The translations under genes were made by a program, and so were the position numbers. Shown in pieces: positions 1-9,705 of a DNA stretch of 64,000 nucleotides. The notes beneath the pieces were generated by a model. It made no database searches. It worked only from the letters and a program-made list of their open reading frames with translations, and had not been told where the DNA came from. Source of the DNA: Erpobdella octoculata (lineage: Eukaryota > Annelida > Clitellata > Hirudinida > Erpobdellidae). The stretch lies in assembly GCA_963978895.1 (NCBI GenBank), contig OZ022241.1, positions 26,888,073 to 26,952,072 of the forward strand. Reading direction: 5' to 3'. The stretch's first letter is position 1; every line of letters begins with the position of its first letter.

Positions 1-242
1 AGGACCAAGACTCGTACAATTTTGTCATTCGCCTAAAACTGAATTAAATTTTAACTAGCAACTAGCCTTCAGTTTTCTTCAATTTATATATTATACAGAA
101 CGTGCTAGCGAAATTACAGCTACGTAAACATTGAAAAACAATAGTAAACTTACAATAAACCGATTAGCAGGTATGTAGAAAAACAAGTTTAATAAAAATA
201 AATTGTTTAACTTATTTTTGAAAATGTTTAAATTTTAAATTG

Positions 243-308
<66 letters not shown>
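243..308. repeat. (AT)n microsatellite
   Basis: About 66 bp of uninterrupted AT dinucleotides. It lies next to a Helitron fragment; AT runs recur at Helitron ends in this window. The reading frames through it are not genes. Confidence 0.95.
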
Positions 309-311
<3 letters not shown>

Positions 312-497
312 AGGTTTTTTCTATCGTTTTTCTCTCGCTCCCGATTCCTTCCCCGTTTGCTCTTTCGCTCTCAGTCGCTTTTCCGTTCCCGCTTGCTTTC
401 CTGTTTTCGTTTGCGCTCATTCTCCAGTTCCCGTTTCCGCTCACTTTCCCGCTCCGCTCATTTTGTGACCGATTTCATTTTTTTCACAAAAACCATC
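309..497 (-). mobile_element. Helitron fragment, interrupted by a hAT element
   Basis: Read on the minus strand, this matches a repeat family also seen at 31440-31510 and 1440-1640: a run ending in CGGTCACAAAATGAGC, then purine-rich GAGCGGGAACGGG-like repeats. The same family sequence resumes at 6609-6660, on the far side of a hAT insertion. The family is called Helitron because other copies have a TC-TATATATA start and a hairpin plus CTAG end. No coding capacity is seen. Confidence 0.6.
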
Positions 498-559
498 CAG
501 GGACGTAAATTCAGCATTTTCCAGGGGGGGGGGGCAAATTTTCCTGCCATTTTATAGCT

Positions 560-1010
560 TAATACTGACAGGGTTACCCGGTGTTGCTCGGGTTTTTTTG
601 CTTAGTGTTTTATTTTTTGCCAATGGAACGTCAAATAAATAACAGATCTTTTTAATTTTTCAAAAATGTTTCATCAACGAAGTCTCCCTGGATGTCAAAT
701 GTTGTTCAGATTGCTCCTGCGGTTTAGATGTGATAAGCGAATGCTCTTTCACACACACATAACCTTTAATCTATATATATAACAAGTAAATTAAAAACGA
801 ATTTTTAAAACCAATGCTCTTATATGTAATTAAAACACAAATTTTGCAATCAATTTTTTTTTATATTACTCTTTTATTTTATATTAAAGTCGAAACATCT
901 TAATTATATCGAAATATCGAAATTAATTAAAATTAACTAAATTAATTGACTTATTGTAAAACTATTTAAAACTAATAATTGAATATTGCATTGTCTTCTA
1001 TTTTGAGCAT
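560..1010. other. Repeat debris, no gene
   Basis: An AT-rich stretch inside the hAT element. At 556-585 the minus strand reads like a decayed Helitron 3' hairpin (CCCGAGCAACACCGGG). At 650-760 there is a dispersed repeat, seen again at 8610-8710, with the core TTGCTCC.GCGGTT and AC-rich tail. No open frame looks coding. Confidence 0.5.
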
Positions 1011-1139
1011 GTATGCAAAATTTGAAAAAAATCTATCATCAGGAAGTGACTCAAAAATTGATTGCAAGATTTGAAACAGACAGAGAAACAGACAAACAGA
1101 GAAACAGACAGACAAAGAAACAGAGACGACGAGTTAATA

Positions 1140-1680
1140 AAAGCATTGGTAAAAATGAATGTTTGTATGTATGTCCTTTATGCATTGCTACACCATTCAT
1201 CCGATCGTAATGAAATTTTCAAACAACCTTGAGAGTCAAGGGGAATCAAATAAAGAAAAAAAAATTTGAAATCCGTCACAAAATATATATATATATATAT
1301 TCGGGGGTGAGTAATAAAATTCAAAATCGGTAATTGCGTAATAAAATTCAAATTTAGGTTACGTAACAACGTTTGAAAGCTTCAAGCAAGATTTAGCCAA
1401 ATCTATTTTATGTTTTATGGGCTAAAAGAAGTTAGGAAAGAATGAAAGAGAGAAAATGAGCACGTGCGAGAACGGGAATGAGAGAGCAAGCATGAGCGAG
1501 AACGGGAGAGCAAGCGGGAGCGGGAACGGGAAAGCGACCGGAAGCGGGAAAGCGGCCAGGAACGGAAAAGCGACCGAGAACGGGAAAGCAAACGGGAGCG
1601 GGAAAGCAACCGGAGAAGGAAACCTGAGCGAGAGAGATAAACACTAGAAAAACCTCTAAAAACCCCGGGCACTCCGCTAG
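1140..1680 (+). mobile_element. Non-autonomous Helitron copy
   Basis: It shares the internal block TTTATGCATTGCTACACC with copies at 31390 and 57716, then purine-rich GAGCGGGAACGGG repeats, then a 3' end AACCTCTAAAAACCCCGGGC...CCGCTAG followed by T. A CTAG terminus before T is typical of Helitrons. The hairpin before it is decayed compared with the cleaner copy ending at 32731. The 5' end is not clear. It carries no gene and lies inside the hAT element. Confidence 0.65.
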
Positions 1681-1766
1681 TATCTCTATAAATACGTAGG
1701 TACAAGTAGGGAGTGGTGGGAAGATGCATCCCCCACCAGAGTATCAATTTAAATTTTTTTGGGTAT

Positions 1767-1936
1767 TGTAACAACGCGTTAAAACAAGTTGTTTATTGAA
1801 ACACTAAGTACGAACAAATACGAATACGTTATAGTCGAGTCCAAACATGCAAGCTCTAACCAAGAAAAAAGGAAGCATGCGCTTCCCCAAAGATACTAAA
1901 ACTCCTAGGCCTACTAGCGATGTGCAATATGTTACA
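1767..1936 (-). repeat. 3' LTR of gypsy copy A
   Basis: 170 bp bounded by the short inverted repeat TGTAACA/TGTTACA and nearly identical to the 173-bp LTRs of copy B. The adjoining CTCAAAAGGGAAGG-type purine tract (on the minus strand) is the expected plus-strand primer site. Confidence 0.9.
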
Positions 1937-1959
1937 CCTTCCCTTTTGAGGAGAAAATG

Positions 1960-4900
1960 TTAACCAGTGACATAATCTTTAAATCTGGCAGGTGGCCTGA
2001 TAGTTCGACCCGACGATGTTCTTAGGCACGACCTTAATGGCGTCAGTACAGGTGGCCTGTCAATTCTGGCTGGAGATTGTGCCAGTGCCGTTGGTTGTTG
2101 AGCAGATGGTGATGTTCCAGGCATTACATCTTCATCGATGTAGAGATCACAGTTTGGTGGACGTTCACGGGTCTTTATGAGGTCACGCCGATTGCGTCTC
2201 AGACGAGTTCCTTCATCGGTGATTATGTTGTACGACCGAGGCGACGAGTGGGCCGCAACAACTTTCGCAGCTTGCCATGCCTGTCCATTGTGCACGCGCA
2301 CCGCATGGCCCGGCTGCAGTGGCTTTAGAGGTCGAGTTCCTTGGTCGTGATAGTACTCCTGACGATACTTTCGATTTTCCATGTCACGACGCACAGAATC
2401 AGAGGCCGACGCTGTTGGTAAGTCTGGTACTCTCGAGCGAAGAGAACGGTTGAACATCAGTTCAGCTGGACTGTAATCACTTCCTGCGATCGGTGCATTT
2501 CGATATTGCAGAAGCGCAATAGTAACATCCTGGTTGCTGTCGGAGGTCTTGCGCATCAGTTGTTTGACGGTCTGCACGAATCGCTCAACTTGACCGTTCG
2601 ACTTTGGATAGAGCGGACTGGACGTGACTATCTGGAAGTCCCAGGACTCAGCGAATTGACGCATGGTGAAACTGTTGAACGGGTTGTTGTCTGCCATCAA
2701 TGTCTCTGGTATGCCATACCGTGCAAATATGTCTTTCAGATGCTTGATTACACAGTCTGCTGACTTGCTGGCTATTTGAATGAATTCTGGAAACTTGGTG
2801 AAGTAGTCAACCACTAGCAAGTAGTCTTTACCGTGCAGCGTGAAGATGTCAACGCCAACTTTCTGGTATGGTCTCTGTGGAACCGGGTGCGCAATCATAG
2901 GCTCGGAAGCCTGACGATTTCGGTAGGTGTTGCATGTCGGACATCGGCCCACAGTGTTTTCAATGTCCCGATTGATACCTGGCCAGAACACAGCAGCACG
3001 TGCAAGGGCTTTGCATCTATCCATCCCCAAATGCCCTTCGTGAATGCGAAACAGAATGTCCTTCCGCATTCCAGTTGGGATGACCAATCTGTTGGTGTAT
3101 AGAATCAGTCCGTTTTGTTCGTACAACTCACTCCCGAGAGCACGAAACTGACGCAGGTTGCCCGACAGTTTAGAGTCATCCGATGGAAAACCACTTTGAA
3201 TATGCTTACGAAGCAATTGCATTTCTTCGTCCCGTGCACACTCTGTACGGATCTTGTCAAGCCTGGAGTTGCTGACTGGAGCATCTGCGATGATGGTGTT
3301 GATTGAGACGACTGTATCCTCTGCTATCTCTCTCTCTACTGTCGATGGAGGCTCTTTATTTAGGTAGCTGCGCGACAAAGTGTCGGCGATGAACATGTCT
3401 TTTCCCGGTGTGTACTGTACGTTGATGTTGTACTCGAGCAGACGAAGAAGCATTCTCTGTAGTCGAGGTGTTGTTGCCGCAATCGATTTCTGAAAGATAG
3501 CCTCGAGTGGCTTGTGGTCGCTCTGAACGACTACACGGCGACCGTAGATGTATTGATGAAACTTGATGCAGGCGAACACAATTGCCAGTAGCTCTTTCTC
3601 TATTTGAGCATAGCGCGTCTCTGCATCTGTCAATGCCCGTGACGCAAATTCTATTGGCTTGCCGTTCTGCATCAAACAAGATCCCAGACCTGTAGATGAA
3701 GCATCTGTTTGAACAACGACAGGCATTGAAGGATCGAAGAATTGTAGAACAGGGGCTGATGTGACGGCTTGCTTAATTGTGTTTAACGCTCGTTCGTGGT
3801 GTGACGTCCATGTCCAGCTTACATCCTTACGAAGCAACTGACGTAGAGGAGCGGTTAGATCAGTAAGATGCGGAACGAACTTAGACAGATACGTCACCAT
3901 ACCTTGGAGTCGATGTAGTTCTTTGGCATCAGCTGGTGTGCGCATGTCAGAGATTGCCTTGACTTTCTCTTCATCGGGTCGGACGCCTTCAGGTGTGAGC
4001 ACATGGCCTATGTACTTGCACTCTTGAACACGCAGCTGGATTTTGATTTTGTTAAAACGAACACCCTTCATCCGCGCTCGTTCGAACACCATACGCAGTG
4101 TTCGTTTGTGTTGTTCATCCGATTCAGCAGCGATGAGTAAGTCGTCAAATATGATGAATACGTCTGGAATGTCACCAAAAATTTCGTTTGCTTTTTTCTG
4201 GAACACTTCTGGTGCACTAGAAATTCCAAATGAAAGGCGGGTGTACGAATAACGACCGAAAATTGAATTAAACGTACACAATTTGGAACTCTCCTCATCT
4301 AGACGAATGTGCCAGAATCCGTCCTTCATGTCGATGACGCTGAAAATTCGTTTTCCATGCAGCTTTGGTGCTATGTCGGAAAACGTCGGAATAATGAAGT
4401 GCTCCCGTTTGATTGCCCGGTTCAGATCTTTCGGGTCCAAGCAGATTCGAAGTTGACCGTTTGACTTCTGAACCACCACAAGAGAGCTCACCCAGTCGGT
4501 TGGTTCATCACGCTTGATAAGAACGCCTTTCTCGACCATCTGATCGAGCAGTTGTTTCAGTTTTGGTTGCAAGGAGAGTGCAACGCGACGAGGTGGATGA
4601 ATGACCGATTGTGCTGATTTATCTACCGTGATGTGATGTTTACCTGGAAATTCTCCGATGCCAGAAAAAATATCAGCAAACTCCGTCAATAGATCTGAAT
4701 CGGCGTTTTTAGATGGTGTGACCGAGCTGACATTGTCGATGCGCTTGATTAAATCTAGCTTTATACAGGTGGGCAGACCGACGATGACGGGCGCTTCATG
4801 GTTGACAATGTAGAAGTCGGTGTTGAAAAATTGGCCCTTGTATGTGATCTTCAGCGTAGCGACGCCTCGCGGTTGGGCTGGAGGAGCATCAGTGTATCCG

Positions 4901-5952
4901 GAGAGTAGTTCAGATGTTGGGCGGATATCGCTGAGATATCGAAGCGATGTGTACGTGCTGAAGGACATGCAGTTTGCTTCTGCTCCCGAGTCGAGCTTGC
5001 AGTTTAAGTCTGTAGAGTTTATTTTAAGCATTTTCATCCAGGTCCTTGTTGTTGAATGTACCTGAACACTGTTGATGTAGATGTTGCCAGACGACTCGAC
5101 TGGTGATGGCTGTTCGTAGACTTCGTGGATGGCTCGTTGTTTACGTTGTGTTGACTTCGATCTTGACCGCAGCTGCCGTCCCGTTGTGATACAGTACTTC
5201 TCAAAGTGTCCTAGTTTATGGCATGCGCGGCACTCGACATTCTTCGCGCGACACTCACCGGACGCATGTGAGCGGCCGCAGTTGCGACAGGACGACTTGG
5301 TGTTGTTGTATGCCGATGTTGTGAGCTGTGCAGGATGGTTGTGATGTTTCAACTTGTCTTGTCGCTGCACCGCGCATACATTGGAAGTCGATACCGGTGC
5401 CATTGTTCTTTGTTCCACGTTGAAGGTTTTGATTTGCTCTTTTGTCGCCTCTGCAGCTCGACAGATGGCGATTGTTTTGGCCAACGTCAGGTCGGTTTCA
5501 CGCAGTAATCGTTCTTTTAAGCGAGCGTCTGGGCACGTAAAGACAATGTGATCACGTATCATGTTGTCCTCCTTAAAATCGCAGTTCTTCGCCAGATGAC
5601 GCTGGCGAGTGACGTACTGGTCGATTGACTCACCTATGGAGAGGATGTGCTGCCAAAATACGTACCGCTCGTAGACCACGTTACGGAGCGGTGTAAAATA
5701 GTCCCTGAATTTTAAGAGAACGTCATCGAACGACTCCGCAGACTCGTCTTCTTCGTATTTGAACGTCTCGTAGATTTTGACGGCATCGTCGCCGATTGTC
5801 GTTAAAAGCATGGCCAGCTTCGTGGCATCCTGTTTTACGTCGGCGCCGATCGCGACTAAAAACCATTTGAACTTCTTTTCGAATGACGACCATTCAGCGG
5901 CCAGATTCGGATTATCGAGCCGCAACGGTGCCGGTGGTCGAAAAGCGTCCAT
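1960..5952 (-). CDS. Gag-Pol polyprotein of gypsy copy A
   Basis: A single open frame of 1,330 codons encodes every protein a Ty3/gypsy element needs to copy itself. In order: Gag-like N-terminus (about 1-220); two CCHC zinc knuckles (CRNCGRSHASGEC and CRACHKLGHFEKYC); aspartic protease (LDSGAEANC); reverse transcriptase with catalytic FIIFDDLL instead of the usual YxDD; RNase H (QTDASSTGLG and QSDHKPLEAI); integrase with an H-H-C-C zinc finger ending CPTC and catalytic residues in VGVDIF, MADNN and NGQVERF. Gag and Pol are fused without a frameshift. The domain order and RT/RNase H text resemble the Mag/C-clade (K02A2.6-like) gypsies. There are no stops or frameshifts, so this copy may be recent or active; expression is not shown. 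Confidence 0.95.
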   Translation of the reverse strand: MDAFRPPAPLRLDNPNLAAEWSSFEKKFKWFLVAIGADVKQDATKLAMLLTTIGDDAVKIYETFKYEEDESAESFDDVLLKFRDYFTPLRNVVYERYVFWQHILSIGESIDQYVTRQRHLAKNCDFKEDNMIRDHIVFTCPDARLKERLLRETDLTLAKTIAICRAAEATKEQIKTFNVEQRTMAPVSTSNVCAVQRQDKLKHHNHPAQLTTSAYNNTKSSCRNCGRSHASGECRAKNVECRACHKLGHFEKYCITTGRQLRSRSKSTQRKQRAIHEVYEQPSPVESSGNIYINSVQVHSTTRTWMKMLKINSTDLNCKLDSGAEANCMSFSTYTSLRYLSDIRPTSELLSGYTDAPPAQPRGVATLKITYKGQFFNTDFYIVNHEAPVIVGLPTCIKLDLIKRIDNVSSVTPSKNADSDLLTEFADIFSGIGEFPGKHHITVDKSAQSVIHPPRRVALSLQPKLKQLLDQMVEKGVLIKRDEPTDWVSSLVVVQKSNGQLRICLDPKDLNRAIKREHFIIPTFSDIAPKLHGKRIFSVIDMKDGFWHIRLDEESSKLCTFNSIFGRYSYTRLSFGISSAPEVFQKKANEIFGDIPDVFIIFDDLLIAAESDEQHKRTLRMVFERARMKGVRFNKIKIQLRVQECKYIGHVLTPEGVRPDEEKVKAISDMRTPADAKELHRLQGMVTYLSKFVPHLTDLTAPLRQLLRKDVSWTWTSHHERALNTIKQAVTSAPVLQFFDPSMPVVVQTDASSTGLGSCLMQNGKPIEFASRALTDAETRYAQIEKELLAIVFACIKFHQYIYGRRVVVQSDHKPLEAIFQKSIAATTPRLQRMLLRLLEYNINVQYTPGKDMFIADTLSRSYLNKEPPSTVEREIAEDTVVSINTIIADAPVSNSRLDKIRTECARDEEMQLLRKHIQSGFPSDDSKLSGNLRQFRALGSELYEQNGLILYTNRLVIPTGMRKDILFRIHEGHLGMDRCKALARAAVFWPGINRDIENTVGRCPTCNTYRNRQASEPMIAHPVPQRPYQKVGVDIFTLHGKDYLLVVDYFTKFPEFIQIASKSADCVIKHLKDIFARYGIPETLMADNNPFNSFTMRQFAESWDFQIVTSSPLYPKSNGQVERFVQTVKQLMRKTSDSNQDVTIALLQYRNAPIAGSDYSPAELMFNRSLRSRVPDLPTASASDSVRRDMENRKYRQEYYHDQGTRPLKPLQPGHAVRVHNGQAWQAAKVVAAHSSPRSYNIITDEGTRLRRNRRDLIKTRERPPNCDLYIDEDVMPGTSPSAQQPTALAQSPARIDRPPVLTPLRSCLRTSSGRTIRPPARFKDYVTG

Positions 5953-6025
5953 GTTCGATGTTGATTACGTTGTTGTTGTTGGTTACGATAGAAACTCTGA
6001 TGTAGATTCTATGTCGACTGCGCCA

Positions 6026-6186
6026 TGTAACAACGCGTTAAAACAAGTTGTTTATTGAAACACTAAGTACGAACAAATACGAATACGTTATAGTCGACTG
6101 CGCCATGTAACAACGCGTTAAAACAAGTTGTTTATTGAAACACTAAGTACGAACAAATACGAATACGTTATAGTTGAGTCCAAACC
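6026..6186 (-). repeat. 5' LTR of gypsy copy A, tandemly duplicated and truncated
   Basis: The LTR start TGTAACAACGCG occurs at 6026 and again at 6106, an 80-bp tandem copy. Between the two copies is TCGACTGCGCCA, which is the primer-binding sequence next to the LTR. The second copy stops near 6186, about half way through the LTR, and unrelated sequence follows. TAGTCGA is common to the LTR interior and the primer-site region, which suggests a strand-transfer slip. Confidence 0.8.
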
Positions 6187-6600
6187 ACTGATCTCTATAA
6201 TATATTATAAAGATATAATAACATAAAATACCTGTTTTTTTTTGGAAAATTGTTGTAGCTTTTTGGGGAAGAAAAAATGGAAGTTTTTTAAAAAAAAAAA
6301 TGGAAAAGTATTTACGACTACCCCTCACTGGTCATCAGTTTTTTTTTAAAAGAACTTGAAAAATTTCTGAAATGCATCTCCCCACCAGGAATTTCTATAG
6401 TAAACTCTAGGTTAAAAAAATTTAAATTTTGGAAAGCAGGGGGGGCTAATTGTCTATACACGCCAGAAGGATTCCAATACGCACTGAATCATCACTAGGT
6501 TGAGTAAAGTTAAAATTTAAAAAATATATAGTAAATTCTAAGTAAAAAAAATTAACTTTTGAATTCAACATTTGCCCCCCCCCCTCAATTTACGTCCCTG
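6187..6600. other. hAT interior, no gene
   Basis: An AT-rich, homopolymer-rich stretch between gypsy copy A and the right hAT terminus. Parts of 6300-6420 resemble 1700-1760 and 43900-44000, suggesting shared hAT-family interior sequence. No coding frame is seen. Confidence 0.45.
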
Positions 6601-6608
6601 AAACCTTC

Positions 6609-6662
6609 TCCCATTGACTCTCAAAGATCCGATTGCTTAGAGAGAACACAATCATGATCAAA
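6609..6662 (-). mobile_element. Helitron fragment, far side of the hAT insertion
   Basis: On the minus strand TTGAGAGTCAATGGGAGAAGG matches the Helitron-family text upstream of GGTTTTTGTGAAAAAAA at 31455. It continues the fragment at 309-497 across the hAT element. Confidence 0.55.
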
Positions 6663-7465
6663 CCAAGGAGCTTTTTTTTTTAGAAAAGAGTCAAAACCTT
6701 ATAGACGTCGTAAAAAAAGGAACCAAATATTTAATATCGATGAAATTGTCAAATTGAGATTGTCCATAAAAAATCGACGTCGGTGAAAGAAGAAAACCCA
6801 GAGGTGTGAAATAGATTTAAAATTGAGTTTTATCAAATCTAGACCACCACCATTTAGTAACAGAAGAAAGATTAGTTAAGGGTTGAGAAAGAGGTAAATT
6901 AAAAGAAATAAAGTAGTGGTCAGTAAAGAGAAATTTTACAGATGAAAGGTTACCTATATTAGAAAAAAGAGGAGAAATAATAAGATCAAATGTCGACCCG
7001 ATTATGAGTCGGAAAGATATAATGCTGAAAGAAGTTAAAAGTAGACGAGATGTCAAGAAATTGAGAGTCCTTAGTTTTATTAATAGGAATATTAAAATCC
7101 CCAATAATAAAAGGAGAGAAAAGAGATTCAGAAAGGTTGTAGAAATCCTCCAAAAATTGTGGTTTAGAACATTTTGTAGGCCTATAGATACCTATGAGAT
7201 TGAACTTAAAAGAGTTTATTTTAACAGAAGTAAAGAGGCATTCAAAAGATGAGAATTTAATAGAAGAATTTAGAGAGACAAAGTAGATAGACTTAAAAAG
7301 AAGGCAGATGCCACCATAGGAAGAATGTCGAGCAGACAAAGGATCAACAGGAGGCCTAGCCTGCTGAACAAAAGAAGTGGGAATAGAAGCAAGGAGAGAA
7401 GGAGAAGAAGCAGATTCATGCCAGGTCTCAGTCAGAAGAAAGGGATCAAGACACTTAGACCAGAG
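6663..7465 (-). pseudogene. LINE endonuclease (APE-type) fragment
   Basis: Minus-strand frames read as the endonuclease domain of a non-LTR retrotransposon: LTETWHE near 7425, SSYGGICLLF near 7330, IGIYRPT near 7190, PFIIGDFNIP near 7110, then a histidine in TDHYFISF near 6920. These are the expected E, R, D-x-N and H blocks of APE-like nucleases. At least one frame change separates the two main ORFs (7339-6986 and 7104-6817). No reverse transcriptase follows, so it is a truncated 5' piece. Confidence 0.75.
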
Positions 7466-7780
7466 ACATCATAAAAATCCTCGACACAATCAACATGTTC
7501 TACTAATGTATCATCATCATCATCCACTTCCTTAGGAGTTTCACATGTCAAAGCTAATACAATACAACCATTCTCACTGAAGCCTGTGCCAACAACATAG
7601 TCAAGTGGACCAGTCATACAACCAGAATTGTCCTAGACACCACATTCCACATGGCAAAGGACATCATCAACATTCTGTTGTCTTACACCACTCTCATAAT
7701 ATTGATAATGTTCATTGCCGACTGGTAATCAGTATCTGCAAATTGAAGCTTCACATTTTGGTTGAAGAAAATTGATGGTA
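7466..7780 (-). pseudogene. Unrecognised coding-like fragment
   Basis: Minus-strand frames are rich in ordinary protein text, for example KLQFADTDYQSAMNII near 7740, then in another frame GPLDYVVGTGFSENGC near 7600, a run of five aspartates near 7520 and VEHVDCVEDFYDVSG near 7485. One frame change and one in-frame stop separate the parts. I do not recognise the family. The left edge abuts the LINE fragment and the right part was hit by the MULE-type element. It could be a decayed transposase or a host-gene fragment. Confidence 0.35.
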
Positions 7781-7819
7781 GGCCAGTGATGGTAAAAATA
7801 CGCGACTGCTCCTGATAAC

Positions 7820-8395
7820 GGGTTAGTGCCTACTGATCCCAGGACAACTGATCCCAGTACAACTGATCCCAGTACAACTGATCCCATGACAACTGATCCC
7901 AGGACAACTGATCCCAGTACAACTGATCCCACGGACAACTGATCCCATGGACAACTGATCCCATAGACATAAGCAACTCATTTTTTGACGACAATGGTGG
8001 TGATGATGCTTACGTAGCCAGCTTACTAGGGCTGGCTGCATACGACAACGGTGGTGGTGATAATGATACTGGCTACTTCAATTAGTAAACGGAGAAATAA
8101 TATTTAGTATAAGCGCACGAGGGCACGATACACAGTCGAAATGAAATTGACAAGCTCGTATTACTTTTCATCGTTTCACTCCTTTCCATACATACATACA
8201 TACATACATACATACATACTTACATACATACACATACATTCGTACATACAAACAGAAATCGGAAATTATGTATGTTAATATCAGTTTATTGATTGCAGAA
8301 ACAGTGAAATATAAAATGATGCAGATATGGGATCAGTTGTCCGTGGGATCAGTTGTCCTGGGATCAGTAGTTCTGGGATCAGTTGCGACGATCCC
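7820..8395. mobile_element. MULE-type MITE with tandem-repeat termini
   Basis: It is flanked by a perfect 9-bp direct repeat CCTGATAAC (7811-7819 and 8396-8404), the size typical of Mutator-like elements. The ends are inverted: GGGTTAGTGCC... on the left and GGGATCGTCGC... when the right end is read in reverse. Each passes into a 15-bp tandem unit ACTGATCCCAGGACA, with about nine copies on the left (7831-7970) and about four on the right (8329-8390, inverted). The interior has no ORF of note and carries a CATA repeat near 8190-8230. It is 576 bp and non-autonomous. Confidence 0.8.
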
Positions 8396-8404
8396 CCTGA
8401 TAAC

Positions 8405-9492
8405 AAAGTCTTCAAAGTTCTGGAAGCCTTATAGCATAGGATTAACAGTGATTCTCTTCAAAAGATGTTTTGCACCCAGTGTTTGCATGTTATTGACCAA
8501 TGGTCAGCATTACTCAGGTTTTTTAAGCTTTTTCTCGTTTGTTTACAATAAAATGTAAAATAATAAACTGATTTTTAGTTTTAATGGCTCAAAACTTTTT
8601 ACAGACTGCCTCCATGCCAAATTTTGTTCAAATTGCTCCAGCGGTTCATATGTGATAAGTGAAAAAACACACAAACTCAGAAACACAAATTGCCTTTTAC
8701 ACATAAAGATTTAAAAGTGTGGTAGCAACCTCTAAATGATTTCAGATTTAGCTGAGTTTTTGTGCGAATTTTTTATGCCTGGTTATGAACAATGTTGGAG
8801 GGTGCCTCATTGAAAAATCCAATTTTGAAAATTAAGGACCCCCCTAGTGTTTGTGCATGTAAACAATGTTTATCAAAAGAGTTTACAGTAGAATTAAGAT
8901 GATTATATTATGATACATTATCTTTCCAAAACACTTTTTATCTAATTTCTGGAAATATTCAGTTCTGCTTCATTAAAACTAAACATGATCACCTTTATAG
9001 TGGAAAAACTCCTTGCAATGCTTGTAGGCCTATAAAAATTTAACAAAACTAAGCCAAACATATTATCTACAACCTATTACAAAATTCCAGGGCTCTATAA
9101 CTTACTGTTATATAACTACTCTGCAATACTTCTACAAGAAATAATCTATGAAGCCATTTTTTACACATTATTTAGCTTCATTGTTTTATCTAAATCAATG
9201 TACGATACTAATAAACTATGCAGGTAATCAATGTATGATAGCAATGAACTATCCAGGAAATCGATGTATACTACTAATAAACTATGGTTTTTATTTAACT
9301 CTCTTCATTTACATTTGTGTTATTTTTTAGCAAATATGAAAAAAATAAAAACTCAAAAGAAATATGCATGTTTCAAGAAAATTCAGAAGAAATTGAATAT
9401 AAATATCCCTAAAATGCAAAATGTTTAGTAACAAAATTTGAACAATGAAAAATATTTAAGCACCTATAAAGCTACCTATTCCTAAATGAAAA
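8405..9492. other. Intergenic or 3' flank of UBE2O, repeat debris
   Basis: AT-rich sequence. 8610-8710 is the same dispersed repeat as 650-760. Around 9190-9290 there is a short tandem motif with AATGTA.GATA...AATAAACTA. No gene is seen. The part near 9430-9492 would be the UBE2O 3' UTR. Confidence 0.4.
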
Positions 9493-9705
9493 TTAACATT
9501 TTTCATCTGGAACAATTAAGAAATTTTTGGATGCTGCCACCTCTATGAACTGATCGATAGATTTAGCGAGAGCAATTTTAAACCCTTTCGAGACAGGAAA
9601 CAAAGAGAATCCGAGAGATAAATTTTCCTCCTTAAATCTTGATTCATCCTGTGCTTGACTTGAAGAATTTGTTGAAGAGCTACTAAATTGATGGTCTTGG
9701 TTCAT
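9493..9705 (-). CDS. UBE2O: UBE2O exon 23 (C-terminus and stop)
   Basis: It ends [18 protein letters not shown]...DEKC and stop, matching the conserved C-terminal motif of animal UBE2O (GFPLFPLSKGF). The 5' edge is uncertain. The AG at 9706 (ACTTAG) is the best-looking acceptor but does not fit the phase left by exon 22. In-phase AGs lie a little further in, or a small exon may be missing from the 9.8-kb intron. Confidence 0.85.
   Translation of the reverse strand: MNQDHQFSSSSTNSSSQAQDESRFKEENLSLGFSLFPVSKGFKIALAKSIDQFIEVAASKNFLIVPDEKC

Larger units (their letters stand above)
1767..6186 (-). mobile_element. Gypsy/Ty3 LTR retrotransposon, copy A, coding-intact
   Basis: A full element in reverse orientation: 3' LTR at 1767-1936, gag-pol at 1960-5952, and a rearranged 5' LTR at 6026-6186. 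The LTRs begin TGTAACA and end TGTTACA. A purine tract abuts the 3' LTR at 1937-1950. The same family appears as copy B at 39819-43231, where both LTRs are complete (173 bp) and a 5-bp target duplication is present. Here the right LTR is cut off after about 80 bp, so no target duplication remains. Confidence 0.93.
498..6600. mobile_element. hAT-type DNA transposon, filled by later insertions
   Basis: Both ends carry the inverted repeat CAGGGACGTAAATT, followed at each end by a G/C run. It is flanked by an 8-bp direct repeat, AAACCATC at 490-497 and AAACCTTC at 6601-6608 (one mismatch), the usual target duplication of hAT elements. Removing 498-6600 restores a Helitron-family sequence also present near 31460, so the empty site is supported. 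Inside are repeat debris, a Helitron piece (about 1140-1680) and gypsy copy A (1767-6186). No hAT transposase is recognisable, so the element was non-autonomous or has lost it. Confidence 0.75.

Noticed and set aside
235..557. Open frames with IYIYIY runs (also near 28750, 31980, 54220)
   Set aside because: They are AT dinucleotide runs read in frame.
9493..9705. A stand-alone small gene of 70 codons
   Set aside because: Its end matches the conserved C-terminal motif of UBE2O, so it is the last exon of that gene.
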